Below are positions 42,849 to 51,642 of a stretch of DNA of 64,000 bases, piece by piece. The notes beneath the pieces are model-generated. The model saw only the letters and a program-made list of their open reading frames with translations, had not been told where the DNA came from and made no database searches. The translations under genes were made by a program, and so were the position numbers. How positions within the stretch are numbered: position 1 is the stretch's first letter; every line of letters starts with the position of its first letter. Source of the stretch: Pseudarthrobacter raffinosi (GTDB lineage: Bacteria; Actinomycetota; Actinomycetes; Actinomycetales; Micrococcaceae); the NCBI RefSeq assembly GCF_023913735.1, contig NZ_JAMXBH010000022.1, forward strand, positions 19,366 through 83,365. Direction: 5' to 3'.

Positions 42849-43870
42849 GCACGTGGCGCATGCCCGCCGAAACCGCTCCGCAGGAGCGGCTGTGGATGGC
42901 CTTTCCCACCGGCGGTTACACCCTGGGTGACACGGAGGAAGCTGCCCACGCAGCCCGGTCCACCTGGGCAGCGGTGGCCAACGCCGCCGTCGAATTTGAG
43001 CCGGTCACCGTGGTGGTGGACCCCGACGACGTCGGCATCGCCGCCCGCTATCTGCACCCGGCCGTCGAGGTACTTGCCGCCCCGCTCAACGATGCGTGGA
43101 TGCGAGACATCGGCCCCACGTTTGTGCTGGACCAGGACGGGAGCCTCGGCGCCGTCGACTGGGTCTTCAACGGCTGGGGCGCCCAGAACTGGGCGCGCTG
43201 GGACAAAGACGCGCTGATCGCCGGCGAAGTCTCGGGCCGGTCCGGGGCCACGCACATCGTGTCCGCGCTGGTCAACGAAGGCGGCGGCATCCAGGTGGAC
43301 GGCCAGGGAACCGTGCTGGTGACCGAAACCGTGCAGCTGGATCCGGGCCGCAACCCGGGACTCAGCCGGGCCGACGTCGAAGCCGAGCTCGCCCGGACCA
43401 TCGGCGCCACGCAGGTGGTCTGGCTCCCGCGCGGACTGGCCCGCGACTCGGAACGGTTCGGCACGCGCGGTCATGTGGACATCGTGGCCGCCATCCCCTC
43501 CCCCGGCACACTGCTGGTGCATTCCCAGCAGGACCCCCGCCACCCGGACTTCCAGGTAAGCCGCGACATCATCGAGCACCTGCGCACCACGAGGGACGCG
43601 GCCGGACGGGAGTGGACCATCATCGAAGTCCCGGCCCCTGAAGTGCTCTGGGATGACGAAGGCTTTGTCGACTACAGCTACATCAACCACGTCGTGGTCA
43701 ACGGCGGCGTCATCGCCTGTACGTTCGGGGACCCCAACGATGACAAGGCGCTGCAGATCCTGGCGGAGGCCTACCCCGGCCGGCGTGTGGTCGGCATTGA
43801 CGCCCGTGAGCTCTTCGCCCGCGGCGGCGGCATCCACTGCATCACCCAACAGCAGCCTGCTGCTTCGTAG
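42845..43870 (+). CDS. aguA: Agmatine deiminase
   Basis: Converts agmatine to N-carbamoylputrescine. The 341-residue protein shows RMPAETAPQERLWMAFP, the guanidine-binding MRDIGPTF and the catalytic Cys in GGGIHCITQQQP. With aguB directly upstream and a permease downstream it makes a short agmatine-use operon that yields putrescine and nitrogen. Confidence 0.95.
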   Translation: MSTWRMPAETAPQERLWMAFPTGGYTLGDTEEAAHAARSTWAAVANAAVEFEPVTVVVDPDDVGIAARYLHPAVEVLAAPLNDAWMRDIGPTFVLDQDGSLGAVDWVFNGWGAQNWARWDKDALIAGEVSGRSGATHIVSALVNEGGGIQVDGQGTVLVTETVQLDPGRNPGLSRADVEAELARTIGATQVVWLPRGLARDSERFGTRGHVDIVAAIPSPGTLLVHSQQDPRHPDFQVSRDIIEHLRTTRDAAGREWTIIEVPAPEVLWDDEGFVDYSYINHVVVNGGVIACTFGDPNDDKALQILAEAYPGRRVVGIDARELFARGGGIHCITQQQPAAS

Positions 43871-43883
43871 AAAGCGCTGGACA

Positions 43884-45446
43884 ATGACCCAAACCACCCG
43901 CACGAACACCCCCGCAGGCCAGCCATCCGGGACCGACCCGGCCGGCTCGGCGCACGGCATCACCGCAAAAGGACTGAAGGGCGGGCAGCTGGGCCTCCTC
44001 GCCGTCGTCGTTCTTGGCATTTCCACCATCGCACCGGCCTACACGCTGACCAGCGCCCTGGGCCCCACGGTTAATGAGGCGGGGCTCCAGCTGCCCGTCA
44101 TTTTCCTGATCGGGTTCATCCCCATGATCCTGGTGTCACTCGCCTACCGGGAACTCAACGCCGATTCCCCGGACAGCGGCACCACGTTCACCTGGGTCAC
44201 CAAAGCGTTTGGCCCCTGGGTGGGCTGGATGGGCGGCTGGGGACTGCTGGCCGCCAACATCATCGTCCTGTCCAACCTGGCGGGCGTGGCCGTCGACTTC
44301 TTTTATCTCTTCCTGTCGCAGCTGACGGGTGCGCCTGAACTCGCGGACCTCGCGGCCAATAAGCCGTTGAACGTCCTGACGTGCTTCGTGTTCGTGGCCC
44401 TCGCCGTGTGGGTGAGCTACCGCGGCCTGCACACCACCAAGCTGGTCCAGTACGGACTCGTCGGATTCCAGCTGCTGGTCCTGGGGCTTTTCGTGGGCAT
44501 GGCGTTCGCGAACTGGTCCACGTCGGAAACGGCCATCCCGTTCAGCTGGGAGTGGTTCGACGTCACCAGGATCGAGACGTTCGGGCAGATCGCTGCCGGC
44601 ATCTCGCTGTCGATCTTTGTCTACTGGGGCTGGGACGTCTGCCTGACGGTGAATGAGGAAACCGCCAACGGCAAAAAGACGGCTGGACTGGCGGGCACCC
44701 TCACCGCCGTCGTTGTCCTGGGGATCTACCTGCTGGTGACCATTTCCACCATGATGTTCGCCGGCGTCGGCGATACCGGGATTGGCCTGAACAACGCTGA
44801 GAACCACGAGAACCTCTTCACGGCGCTGGCCTCGCCGATCATGGGGCCGTTCGCCATCCTGATGTCGCTCGCGGTGCTGTCCAGTTCCGCTGCGTCCCTG
44901 CAGTCCACGTTCACGTCTCCGTCGCGCAGCCTGCTGGCCATGGCCCACTACGGTGCGCTGCCTGCGCCGTTCAGCCACATCAGCAAGCGTTTCTCGACGC
45001 CGGGCTTCGCAACAGTGGCGGCGGGCATCCTGTCCGCTGGGTTCTATGCGGTGATGCATGTGATCAGCGAAAACGTCCTGAACGACACCATCCTGGCCCT
45101 CGGCCTGATGATCTGCTTCTACTACGGCCTGACCGCCATCGCCTGCGCCTGGTACTTCCGGAACAGCGTGTTCAGCAGCGTCCGCAACTTCATGCTGCGG
45201 CTGCTCTGCCCGGTAGCGGGCGGCGTCGGATTGTTTGTGGTTTTCCTGCAGACAGCCATGGACAGCTGGGCGCCGGAGTTCGGCAGCGGTTCGGAGGTCT
45301 TCGGGGTTGGGCTGGTGTTTGTCCTGGGCATCGGGATCCTAGCGCTCGGGGCTGTGCTGATGGTGATCATGGCACGCCTCCGCCCGGGGTTCTTCCGCGG
45401 CGAAACCATCCGCCGGGACACTCCTGCACTTGTGGTCCCGGAGTAG
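43884..45446 (+). CDS. APC-family amino acid/amine permease
   Basis: Membrane transporter of 520 residues with about 12 hydrophobic segments. The first half has LGISTIAPAYTLTSALGP and SPDSGTTFTWVTKAFGPWVG, the conserved APC signature. It starts 14 bases after aguA and is probably the uptake route for agmatine or putrescine; this is inferred from position. A clear terminator follows. Confidence 0.9.
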   Translation: MTQTTRTNTPAGQPSGTDPAGSAHGITAKGLKGGQLGLLAVVVLGISTIAPAYTLTSALGPTVNEAGLQLPVIFLIGFIPMILVSLAYRELNADSPDSGTTFTWVTKAFGPWVGWMGGWGLLAANIIVLSNLAGVAVDFFYLFLSQLTGAPELADLAANKPLNVLTCFVFVALAVWVSYRGLHTTKLVQYGLVGFQLLVLGLFVGMAFANWSTSETAIPFSWEWFDVTRIETFGQIAAGISLSIFVYWGWDVCLTVNEETANGKKTAGLAGTLTAVVVLGIYLLVTISTMMFAGVGDTGIGLNNAENHENLFTALASPIMGPFAILMSLAVLSSSAASLQSTFTSPSRSLLAMAHYGALPAPFSHISKRFSTPGFATVAAGILSAGFYAVMHVISENVLNDTILALGLMICFYYGLTAIACAWYFRNSVFSSVRNFMLRLLCPVAGGVGLFVVFLQTAMDSWAPEFGSGSEVFGVGLVFVLGIGILALGAVLMVIMARLRPGFFRGETIRRDTPALVVPE

Positions 45447-45470
45447 TTGCCCCACCCACAGCACACAGCA

Positions 45471-45516
45471 CGGCGCCCTGCCCGGAAAGTCTCCGGAGCA
45501 GGGCGCCGTTTTGGTT
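45471..45516 (+). terminator. Terminator of the agmatine operon
   Basis: CGGCGCCCTGC pairs perfectly with GCAGGGCGCCG, with a small inner stem (CCGGA/TCCGG), and TTTTGGTTT follows. It is a classical intrinsic terminator 24 bases past the permease stop. Confidence 0.9.
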
Positions 45517-45558
45517 TCCTGATCTTGTCTCAACTGCGGTTCAGCAGCGAACCGCGGG

Positions 45559-46107
45559 TCACCAGAAGTGCGCTACATCCACCACCATGCGCGATCCGGA
45601 TCCGGGGCCGTCCAGGGTGAAGACCCGGAACGGGAGCCGGGCACGGACACCCAGTCCGATGCTGGTGTAGCCTTCGAAGCTGCCCGCGTAGGCCACCTGC
45701 CGGAAGGTCTGGTATCCCGATACGTCGGACAGTTCGGCCTTTGCCGCCGGGCTGTAGGTGACGTTGTAATTGCTGTCATAGGACGGTGCGTTCACAGTTA
45801 CCTGGAGGAATGCGCCACCCCGCATCGGGATTTCAAAACCTGAACCGTCCTGGACCACGGTCGGAACGTACTGAACCGTGTAGCCGGCAACAGGGCCGTT
45901 GAGATCAACCACCATCCGGTCAAAGCAGTAATGCTGCCCTGTCCGGACGTTGGTGACGGATGCGGTGCTCATGGCCGGGTCTGATTCAGCCAGCGATCCC
46001 CATACGAGTCCGCAATACGATGTGGTTGCCGAGGCGGGCCCCGGAGCCAGGAAACCCAATCCGACAGCCATCAAAATGACTGTCAGCCACGTATGAATCT
46101 TTTTCAT
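45559..46107 (-). CDS. Secreted AMIN-like domain protein
   Basis: Exported protein of 182 residues. The signal peptide is near residues 1-28 (HTWLTVILMAVGLGFLAPGPASA). The mature part holds an AMIN-like beta domain: VRTGQHYCFDRMVVDL, VTVNAPSYDSNYN, and RVFTLDGPGSGSRMVVDVAHFW at the C-terminus. A cysteine pair (CGLVWG and YCFD) may form a disulfide. Such proteins are thought to bind the wall. Function unknown. Confidence 0.82.
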   Translation of the reverse strand: MKKIHTWLTVILMAVGLGFLAPGPASATTSYCGLVWGSLAESDPAMSTASVTNVRTGQHYCFDRMVVDLNGPVAGYTVQYVPTVVQDGSGFEIPMRGGAFLQVTVNAPSYDSNYNVTYSPAAKAELSDVSGYQTFRQVAYAGSFEGYTSIGLGVRARLPFRVFTLDGPGSGSRMVVDVAHFW

Positions 46108-46343
46108 TGTGGGCCACCCTTCGAGTGATTAGGTAGCTCAAGCGTAGGAGTCTCCAAGGCCACTCAAAAGGGTTGTTGCCGCTTCGGCGCGGAACCGTTA
46201 ATCGGCCTTGGTTCCGGTCACGCGGGCGTAATTCTAAAGCACTTTACGGGGCCATCGATACGCTATTAACACCGTTTCTGCACCCTGCCGTTATGCATAA
46301 TAACGACGCCGGCGCACCTCACCGGAGTGCCGCCGTCGGCCGT

Positions 46344-46646
46344 TCAGCCTTCGCACTCGATGCAGTACTTCAGGCCGTTCTTTTCGCGTGCAATCTGGGA
46401 CCGGTGCCGGACCAGGAAGCAGGATGAGCAGGTGAACTCATCGGACTGTTCGGGAACCACAATGACCGTCAGCTCTTCGCCGGAGAGATCGGCTCCGGGA
46501 AGGTCGATGCCTTCGGCGGTGTCGGTCTCCTCGACGTCGATGACAGCGGTCTGGGCACTGCCGCTGCGGGATGCCTGCAGGGCCTCCAGCGACTCGGCAG
46601 AAGCCTCGTCGTCAGTCTTGCGTGGAGCGTCGTAATCGGTAGCCAT
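46344..46646 (-). CDS. DUF4193 zinc-ribbon-like small protein
   Basis: Actinobacterial DUF4193 protein of 100 residues, function unknown. The acidic N-terminal half is probably flexible. The C-terminal part carries two cysteine pairs, TCSSCFLVRHRSQIA and YCIECEG, set as in a zinc ribbon. The start ATG 46646 (MATDYDAP) fits the family; an earlier in-frame start exists at 46688. Confidence 0.88.
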   Translation of the reverse strand: MATDYDAPRKTDDEASAESLEALQASRSGSAQTAVIDVEETDTAEGIDLPGADLSGEELTVIVVPEQSDEFTCSSCFLVRHRSQIAREKNGLKYCIECEG

Positions 46647-46975
46647 GGCATGTTCACTTTCGTCGCTGCACGGCACCATTTCAGGCACCTCAGTGAAGCA
46701 GTTTAGGTCATTATGCCGCTACTTGGGCAACAGTGTGGCCAACCAGACAGATTTCGTCGCTTCGCCCGCTACAGACGAGGTAGAGACTTTTCTCGACAAG
46801 CACGGTTTCGCGGATTACGCCGAATGGCACTGGACATTTGTGTTGGAACTGTCCAGGGAGCGGCCAGAAGGTATTGATGCAACCTTGACGGTATCCGGGG
46901 GCGAAATCTGAGAAGGCGCCTGCAGGATGGATTCGCGGGCCACTGGAGTCTGCAAATCCACCCGAGGAGGCCGCC
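46647..46975. other. Divergent intergenic region with no gene seen
   Basis: This 329-base spacer lies between DUF4193 and the GT2 gene and must hold both promoters. Just before the GT2 ribosome site, GGATGGATT and AATCCACC can pair as a stem. Open frames on both strands cover it but lack ribosome sites and family similarity. Confidence 0.5.
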
Positions 46976-48166
46976 ATGGATGCCGCACTGTCCCTGCCCC
47001 CGGCCGACGTGACGCGCTCGTCTATCATTGATCCCACCCGGCGGGCAGCCCGCGTCGCATCCGATGCGGCCGATGCTACCCCCGCATCACTTGGCCTGCG
47101 CGTAGTCGTGCTGGTGCCCGCTTACAACGAGGCCAGCTCGATCGGGGCAACCCTCGATGGCCTGATGCTCCAGTCCCGTCCCGCGGACCTCATCGTGGTC
47201 ATCCCCAACGGCTGCACCGATTCAACGGCCTGGGAAGCGCGGAAGTACCCCGTGTCCGTGATGGAGCTTCCACGATTGCAACACCGCAAATCCGAGGCCC
47301 TGAACCGGGCCTGGGCAAAGTACGCATTCGACGCCGACGTGGTCATCTGCCTGGACGCGGATACGGTCCTGCCCCCGAACGCCGTCGAAGCCTGGTGCCG
47401 GGAGTTCAGCGCCGAAAAGGGCGCGCTCATCGGTGGCTCGTCGTCGAAGTTCACGATGCAGGACCCCGGATTTCTGAGCCGGCTGCAGAAGGCTGAATTC
47501 GCCACGTGGACCGATACGGCCCTGAGACGGGGCCGTACCAGCGTTCTGGCAGGAACCGGCTGCGCCATCAATAACGCCGTCCTCCGGCAGATCGCGGCCC
47601 GGGACGACCGGGAAGGGCCGTGGGTCTACACCTCGCAGGTCGAGGACTTCGAACTGACCTATCGCATCCGCGAACTGGGTTTTATCTGCCAGGTATCCCC
47701 GGACGTCCGCGCCTACACCGACTCGATGAAGACAGTCAAAGCACTGTGGGGCCAGCGGATGAAATGGCAGGTCGGCACCGTCGAAGACCTGCTGGACCTT
47801 GGAATTAACCGGCTGACCCTGCGTGACTGGGGCCAGCAGGCCATGGGTCTGCTGGGCGTGTTCCTGAAGCTGCTGTGGATCGCAGTAATTGTCCTGTCAC
47901 TCTCGTTGGGAGTGTTTCACTTCGTCCTGTTCTGGTGGCTGGTGCCAATCCTGTTCGTGGCGCTGGACATCAAACGGGCGCTTCGGATTCCGCACCGCGA
48001 CTGGAAGGACGTCCTGATAGCAGCCACGTTCTTCCCGCAGGAATTGTTCATGTGGCTGCGGTCCGGCTGGTTCCTGGCCTCCTGGTGCGCAGTCCTGACC
48101 GCAAAGATCACCCGGCGGCGGATAGACCGCTGGGAAGCGCAATACACAGCCGAGGAAATCAACTAA
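46976..48166 (+). CDS. Membrane-bound family 2 glycosyltransferase
   Basis: Processive-type GT2 of 396 residues that probably builds a surface polysaccharide from a nucleotide sugar. The N-terminal catalytic domain has VVLVPAYNEASSIGATL, the metal motif CLDADT, the catalytic region QVEDFELTYRI and QRMKW, which corresponds to the Q-x-x-RW motif of processive synthases. Two or three membrane helices follow from residue 295 (LLGVFLKLLWIAVIVL). GAGGAGG lies before the ATG. A tiny LAHTG protein follows after 2 bases. Confidence 0.9.
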   Translation: MDAALSLPPADVTRSSIIDPTRRAARVASDAADATPASLGLRVVVLVPAYNEASSIGATLDGLMLQSRPADLIVVIPNGCTDSTAWEARKYPVSVMELPRLQHRKSEALNRAWAKYAFDADVVICLDADTVLPPNAVEAWCREFSAEKGALIGGSSSKFTMQDPGFLSRLQKAEFATWTDTALRRGRTSVLAGTGCAINNAVLRQIAARDDREGPWVYTSQVEDFELTYRIRELGFICQVSPDVRAYTDSMKTVKALWGQRMKWQVGTVEDLLDLGINRLTLRDWGQQAMGLLGVFLKLLWIAVIVLSLSLGVFHFVLFWWLVPILFVALDIKRALRIPHRDWKDVLIAATFFPQELFMWLRSGWFLASWCAVLTAKITRRRIDRWEAQYTAEEIN

Positions 48167-48168
48167 CA

Positions 48169-48339
48169 ATGTACGGAATGAACACCGCTCTTCCCGCTTC
48201 CGGAGCCGCTCTGGGCGCAACCGGGCTGGCGCACACCGGCTTGGACGTCATGTCTGCACTGCTAACCGCGCTGGGCGTGATGCTCATAGGTGTGGCCCTG
48301 CTGGGGCTGGTCCGCCGGGACAACAAGGCACGTCCCTGA
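48169..48339 (+). CDS. 56-residue protein with a sortase-E-like LAHTG sorting signal
   Basis: Almost the whole protein is a cell-wall sorting signal: LAHTG near residues 21-25, a hydrophobic helix of about 22 residues (MSALLTALGVMLIGVALLGLV) and the basic tail RRDNKARP. LAxTG is the motif of class E sortases in high-GC Actinobacteria. An LPASG sequence lies 12 residues earlier. No N-terminal signal peptide is obvious. It starts 2 bases after the GT2 stop with GAGG upstream, so the two are translated together. Too short for most gene finders. Confidence 0.72.
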   Translation: MYGMNTALPASGAALGATGLAHTGLDVMSALLTALGVMLIGVALLGLVRRDNKARP

Positions 48340-48347
48340 GTCCCGGG

Positions 48348-49574
48348 TCAGGGAGTCCGGCGCGCCTGCAATGCGGACTTGAACGCTGAGGCGGAGGTGG
48401 CGCTGCTGTTGATGCGCCAGTCGGTTTCTTTCTGGAGGTGGAACCACACGAAGCCCACGACATCGGGCTGGGCCGCCAGATAAGACACGAGCTCAGTGTT
48501 CCAGGCAGCCTTGTTGCCTCCGGCTTCGCTGGAAGCTGTCTCGCTGATCAGGATGGGAACTCCTGGTGCCAGGGCACGCAGCTGGGCTATTCCCGGAGCG
48601 AAGAGATCCTGCGGCGATATCCAGCCGCTCCATGAGGCGGAAGTGCCCCAGTTGTACCCGTCGAGGGCTACAACATCCACATATCCGACGCCGGGAAAGA
48701 GACCTGCGAGATCGGTGGAACCGTAGTAGGGGACATTCGGGCTCCAGACCCAGGACACGTTGCCGGCACCGGTGGCAGCAACAATGTCGTGAACATGGCG
48801 CCAGGCATTTACGTAGTCACCGGGCTGATTGCCGTTTACGCCTTCGGCCCACGGGTACCAGTTTCCGTTCATCTCGTGGGCGAATCTGAGCTGGACCGGC
48901 TGGCCCCAGGCAGTAAGTGCCTGGCCCCACTGCGTGATGTGGGCGTCAAAGTCGCCGGCGGCAATTCGGTCCAGGGAGTAGCCCGGCTGTTCCGTTCCAC
49001 CGCCCCAGGCCCAAGGTTCCCAGGTGATGAGCGGGACGGCGCCTCGTGCCCGGACGGAGTTCATCTCGGCGATGGGAGGCGCCTGGAGGAAGTCCTTGTA
49101 GAAGAGAATGGTGGACGGGCTTTCGCCGGACAGCTGCGCCACTTCATCCAGTTCGCCGCTGGCCAGCGGGCCGCTGGCAGTGGCGACCCCGAACCGAAGC
49201 GCGGCCGTGCTGACCGGAGGGAGCGTCGGGACCGGTGCGGTCACAGTGAACACGGACGAGGCCTGGATGGAAGAGGTCTTGGCCGTGATGGTCAACGATC
49301 CCTTGGCTGCGGAAGGGATGGTGATCGAAGTACTGAAAGCACCCGAAGCCGCCGTTTTGAAGGGAAAAGTCGTGGCACCGGCAATCACAGTCCCCGCGGT
49401 GGAGGCTTTGAACCCCGTTCCGCTGACTGTGACGGCGGATCCTGCCAAACCAGTGGCCGGGCTGAGGGAAATCCGGCCTGTGGCAGGCGCTGCCTGGGCG
49501 GCCTGGGCCGGCATCAGTCCCAAAGCCAGACCCAGGCCAACCGCTGCCGCGATAGATTTCAACGTTCTGAGCAT
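48348..49574 (-). CDS. Secreted GH26-family glycosidase with an Ig-like (IPT/TIG) domain
   Basis: Exported protein of 408 residues. The signal peptide is near residues 1-30 (SIAAAVGLGLALGLMPAQAAQA). Residues 35-115 form an IPT/TIG-like fold (ISLSPATGLAGSAVTVSGTGF). The GH26-type barrel follows, with the acid/base Glu in RFAHEMNGNWYPW and the nucleophile Glu in PILISETASSE. Beta-mannan or a related polymer is the usual substrate. Start ATG 49574. Convergent with the GT2/LAHTG pair, with only 8 bases between. Confidence 0.88.
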   Translation of the reverse strand: MLRTLKSIAAAVGLGLALGLMPAQAAQAAPATGRISLSPATGLAGSAVTVSGTGFKASTAGTVIAGATTFPFKTAASGAFSTSITIPSAAKGSLTITAKTSSIQASSVFTVTAPVPTLPPVSTAALRFGVATASGPLASGELDEVAQLSGESPSTILFYKDFLQAPPIAEMNSVRARGAVPLITWEPWAWGGGTEQPGYSLDRIAAGDFDAHITQWGQALTAWGQPVQLRFAHEMNGNWYPWAEGVNGNQPGDYVNAWRHVHDIVAATGAGNVSWVWSPNVPYYGSTDLAGLFPGVGYVDVVALDGYNWGTSASWSGWISPQDLFAPGIAQLRALAPGVPILISETASSEAGGNKAAWNTELVSYLAAQPDVVGFVWFHLQKETDWRINSSATSASAFKSALQARRTP

Positions 49575-49779
49575 GGCGATCGGTCCCCGCAATCGGCAAG
49601 GCGGTTGGAAATCCGCCGGTCAGGTGGTGCCTACCGGCACTTTCCTGATCCTAAGGGCTCGGCGCCGATCAGAGCGGATTTTTTCGAAAATTTTTTGAGA
49701 GAACTCACGGGCCTCTGGTGGTTCCCGCGTCCTGGGTCGCGGCCAGGAGAAGAGATTTGCCTCTTCGGAAGCGTCACGA
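49575..49779 (-). promoter_or_regulatory. Structured, partly AT-rich leader of the GH26 gene
   Basis: An AT-only palindromic core, TTTTCGAAAA inside a T6...T6 stretch (49679-49697), stands out in this GC-rich DNA. Downstream the transcript can form GTGCC-GGTA-GGCAC enclosed by CAGG/CCTG, then GGCGG/CCGCC. It could be a promoter with an AT-rich protein site followed by a folded leader. I could not match it to a known riboswitch. Confidence 0.4.
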
Positions 49780-50871
49780 TCAGGGAATGAGGTTGTCGGC
49801 CCGGTATCGGTCGAAGAGCGCAATGAAGGCGTCCAGCGTCCGCCTGTAGCCGGTGAACCCGGCATCCCGACTCTTGCCCATGTCTGTCACTACCTCAATG
49901 CCGCGCCCAAGGTCACTGTCCGTGTGCCACCAGGACGCCACGCGATCCAACTCCGGTTCGCTGAGGTGATGGCGCCCGGCAAGCTCCCTCCACTGGTCTT
50001 CCCGCCCTGACATGGACTGCTCGAGGGGACGGGGCTCCCCCTCGTACCCCTCCCACTCCACGCCGAAGTAGGCCGCGAGCTTCGGCCACATCCAGCGCCA
50101 GCGGAACACGTCGCCGTTGACGATGTTGAAGGCCTCGTTAGCGGCCTTCCGTGTGGTGGATGCCCAGAGCATGTGCTCGGCGAGCAGGCCGGCCTCCGTC
50201 ATGTCGGTCAGACCGTTCCATTGCGTCTCGGATCCCGGAAAGACGAAAGGCTCCCCGCTCTCCCGGCAAAGGGTCGCCTGGGCGGCGAGAGTGAGACCCA
50301 TGTTCATGGCGTTGCCCACCGCGTGCCCGATCACCGTGTGCGCTCGGTGCACAGACCACGTGAACCCTTGCTCCGCCGCAGCGGCCCAGAGTTCATCCTC
50401 TTGCGCGTAGTAAAAGTTCCGCACCGGCAGGCGCGGCTCCTCCTCATGGAAGGGCGTGTCGGCCATCTCTCCGGCTGCGTACGCCTCGAAGGGTCCGAGG
50501 TAGTGCTTGAGACCGGTCATCAGCGCAACATGTGCTACGTCCTTGCCCCGAAGTGCAGCGAGGAGATCGCGAACCATGCCGGCATTGACTGTGATGTTCT
50601 CCTCCTCGGTGCCACGCCTTGACCACGCCGTGAAGAAAACATGCGAGGGATTCTCCGGCCCGAGCACACTGACCAACGATGCCGCCGAGGTCAGGTCTGC
50701 GGAGAGCCACCGTACCCCGGGGCGCTCCGCTCCGGGCCTGCGGGACAGGGCAAGAACGGCCCACCCCTCGCCCGCCAGGCGGTCGACGAGGGCGGACCCG
50801 GCGATGCCGGTGGCTCCCACTACGAGAGCCGTCCGTTGCGTGCCCGCTGTTGTTCCTGTGCCGATAGTCAT
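49780..50871 (-). CDS. PRISE-type SDR reductase (progesterone 5-beta-reductase/iridoid synthase-like)
   Basis: NAD(P)H-dependent enone reductase of 363 residues. The cofactor motif is VVGATGIAGSAL, and the family signature NFYYAQEDEL carries the catalytic Tyr; HYLGPFEAY holds the companion Lys region. Related proteins reduce activated C=C bonds in varied small molecules; the natural substrate here is unknown. AGGAGG is 6 bases before the ATG. It stands alone, with no operon partner. Confidence 0.9.
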   Translation of the reverse strand: MTIGTGTTAGTQRTALVVGATGIAGSALVDRLAGEGWAVLALSRRPGAERPGVRWLSADLTSAASLVSVLGPENPSHVFFTAWSRRGTEEENITVNAGMVRDLLAALRGKDVAHVALMTGLKHYLGPFEAYAAGEMADTPFHEEEPRLPVRNFYYAQEDELWAAAAEQGFTWSVHRAHTVIGHAVGNAMNMGLTLAAQATLCRESGEPFVFPGSETQWNGLTDMTEAGLLAEHMLWASTTRKAANEAFNIVNGDVFRWRWMWPKLAAYFGVEWEGYEGEPRPLEQSMSGREDQWRELAGRHHLSEPELDRVASWWHTDSDLGRGIEVVTDMGKSRDAGFTGYRRTLDAFIALFDRYRADNLIP

Positions 50872-51417
50872 GGCGCTCCTCCTGGTGTGTGCTGTTCATG
50901 CCCGCGCGTCGGTCAGGCCGTCAGGCTACAGGCCCGGCTGCAGTCAAGCCGACGTCGGCCTAATAGCGACAAGCCACCCCTCCCAGCAGATATTCCTCCC
51001 ACCCGAGCTGCTGCAGAGCAACTCAACAGAGATTTGGGGGCGGTAGTTAGGTGAGAGCGCGCGGTTGCGTCGCGGCAAGAAACCGGTCTGAGGTCCCTAC
51101 ACCCCGGCGTATCCGACCACGTCGACCCGGCCTCCGCGCCGCTGTCTCCGGTGGCGTACCAGTGGGATGCTTGAGAAACAGGAAAGACCTCCGGGCGGTT
51201 GGAGCCAGATTCCCAGCCTGTCTCCGGCGGCCCTCCCTTTCAGCTCTCGGGTTAAAGACAGTCCGCATGAGGCATCGGGGGTAGGACTGCAGGCCAGGCC
51301 ATTTACCAAGCCCCGCGGGCGCATTAGAACCGACGGAAAACGTCCAAATCCTGCACGGAATCCGCGCGTTCGCGTCATGGGCTCCGGATTAAAACCGCAG
51401 GTCAAAGCCACAACTAG
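50872..51417. other. Gene-poor stretch before tRNA-Thr
   Basis: About 546 bases with several short open frames but none with a ribosome site, family likeness or consistent codon use. It must hold the promoter of the reductase gene. I looked for copies of the tRNA 3' end that would mark an integrated element and saw none. Confidence 0.5.
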
Positions 51418-51491
51418 AGCCTCCTGTCGGATTCGAACCGACGACCCCCGCTTTACAAGAGCGGTGCTCTGGCCAACTGAGCTAAGGAGGC
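51418..51491 (-). tRNA. tRNA-Thr, anticodon TGT
   Basis: A full cloverleaf: acceptor GCCTCCT/AGGAGGC, D-arm GCTC/GAGC, anticodon stem CCGCT/AGCGG with loop CTTGTAA (anticodon TGT, reading ACA), and T-arm GTCGG-TTCGAAT-CCGAC. The discriminator base is T. CCA is not encoded. It stands alone. Confidence 0.96.
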
Positions 51492-51596
51492 GCGCCCCCG
51501 AGGGGCGTGCGCCGCAACGGCGCTAGATAAGGTTAGCGCAAGTCCGCCCGCTCGTAAAAACGCCGGCAAGGGCGAACCGGAGCCAACACAAAGGAC

Positions 51597-51623
51597 CTGC
51601 TTCCGGAATCGATCCGGAAGCAG
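51597..51623 (-). terminator. Terminator of the DsbA-like gene
   Basis: CTGCTTCCGGA pairs perfectly with TCCGGAAGCAG around a 5-base loop, 20 bases past the stop at 51643 on the minus strand, and the stem can extend slightly. Confidence 0.8.
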
Positions 51624-51642
51624 ATCCTCTGGGTGGTAGGAC

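Noticed and set aside
46645..46911. 88-residue plus-strand frame in the GT2 upstream spacer
   Set aside because: Third-base composition is mixed, there is no ribosome site, and it starts inside the DUF4193 start region.
46711..47037. 108-residue minus-strand frame overlapping the GT2 start
   Set aside because: It overlaps a certain gene and has no ribosome site or family likeness.
51047..51526. Short frames around the tRNA-Thr gene
   Set aside because: They run through the tRNA and have no ribosome sites; no sign of an integrated element.
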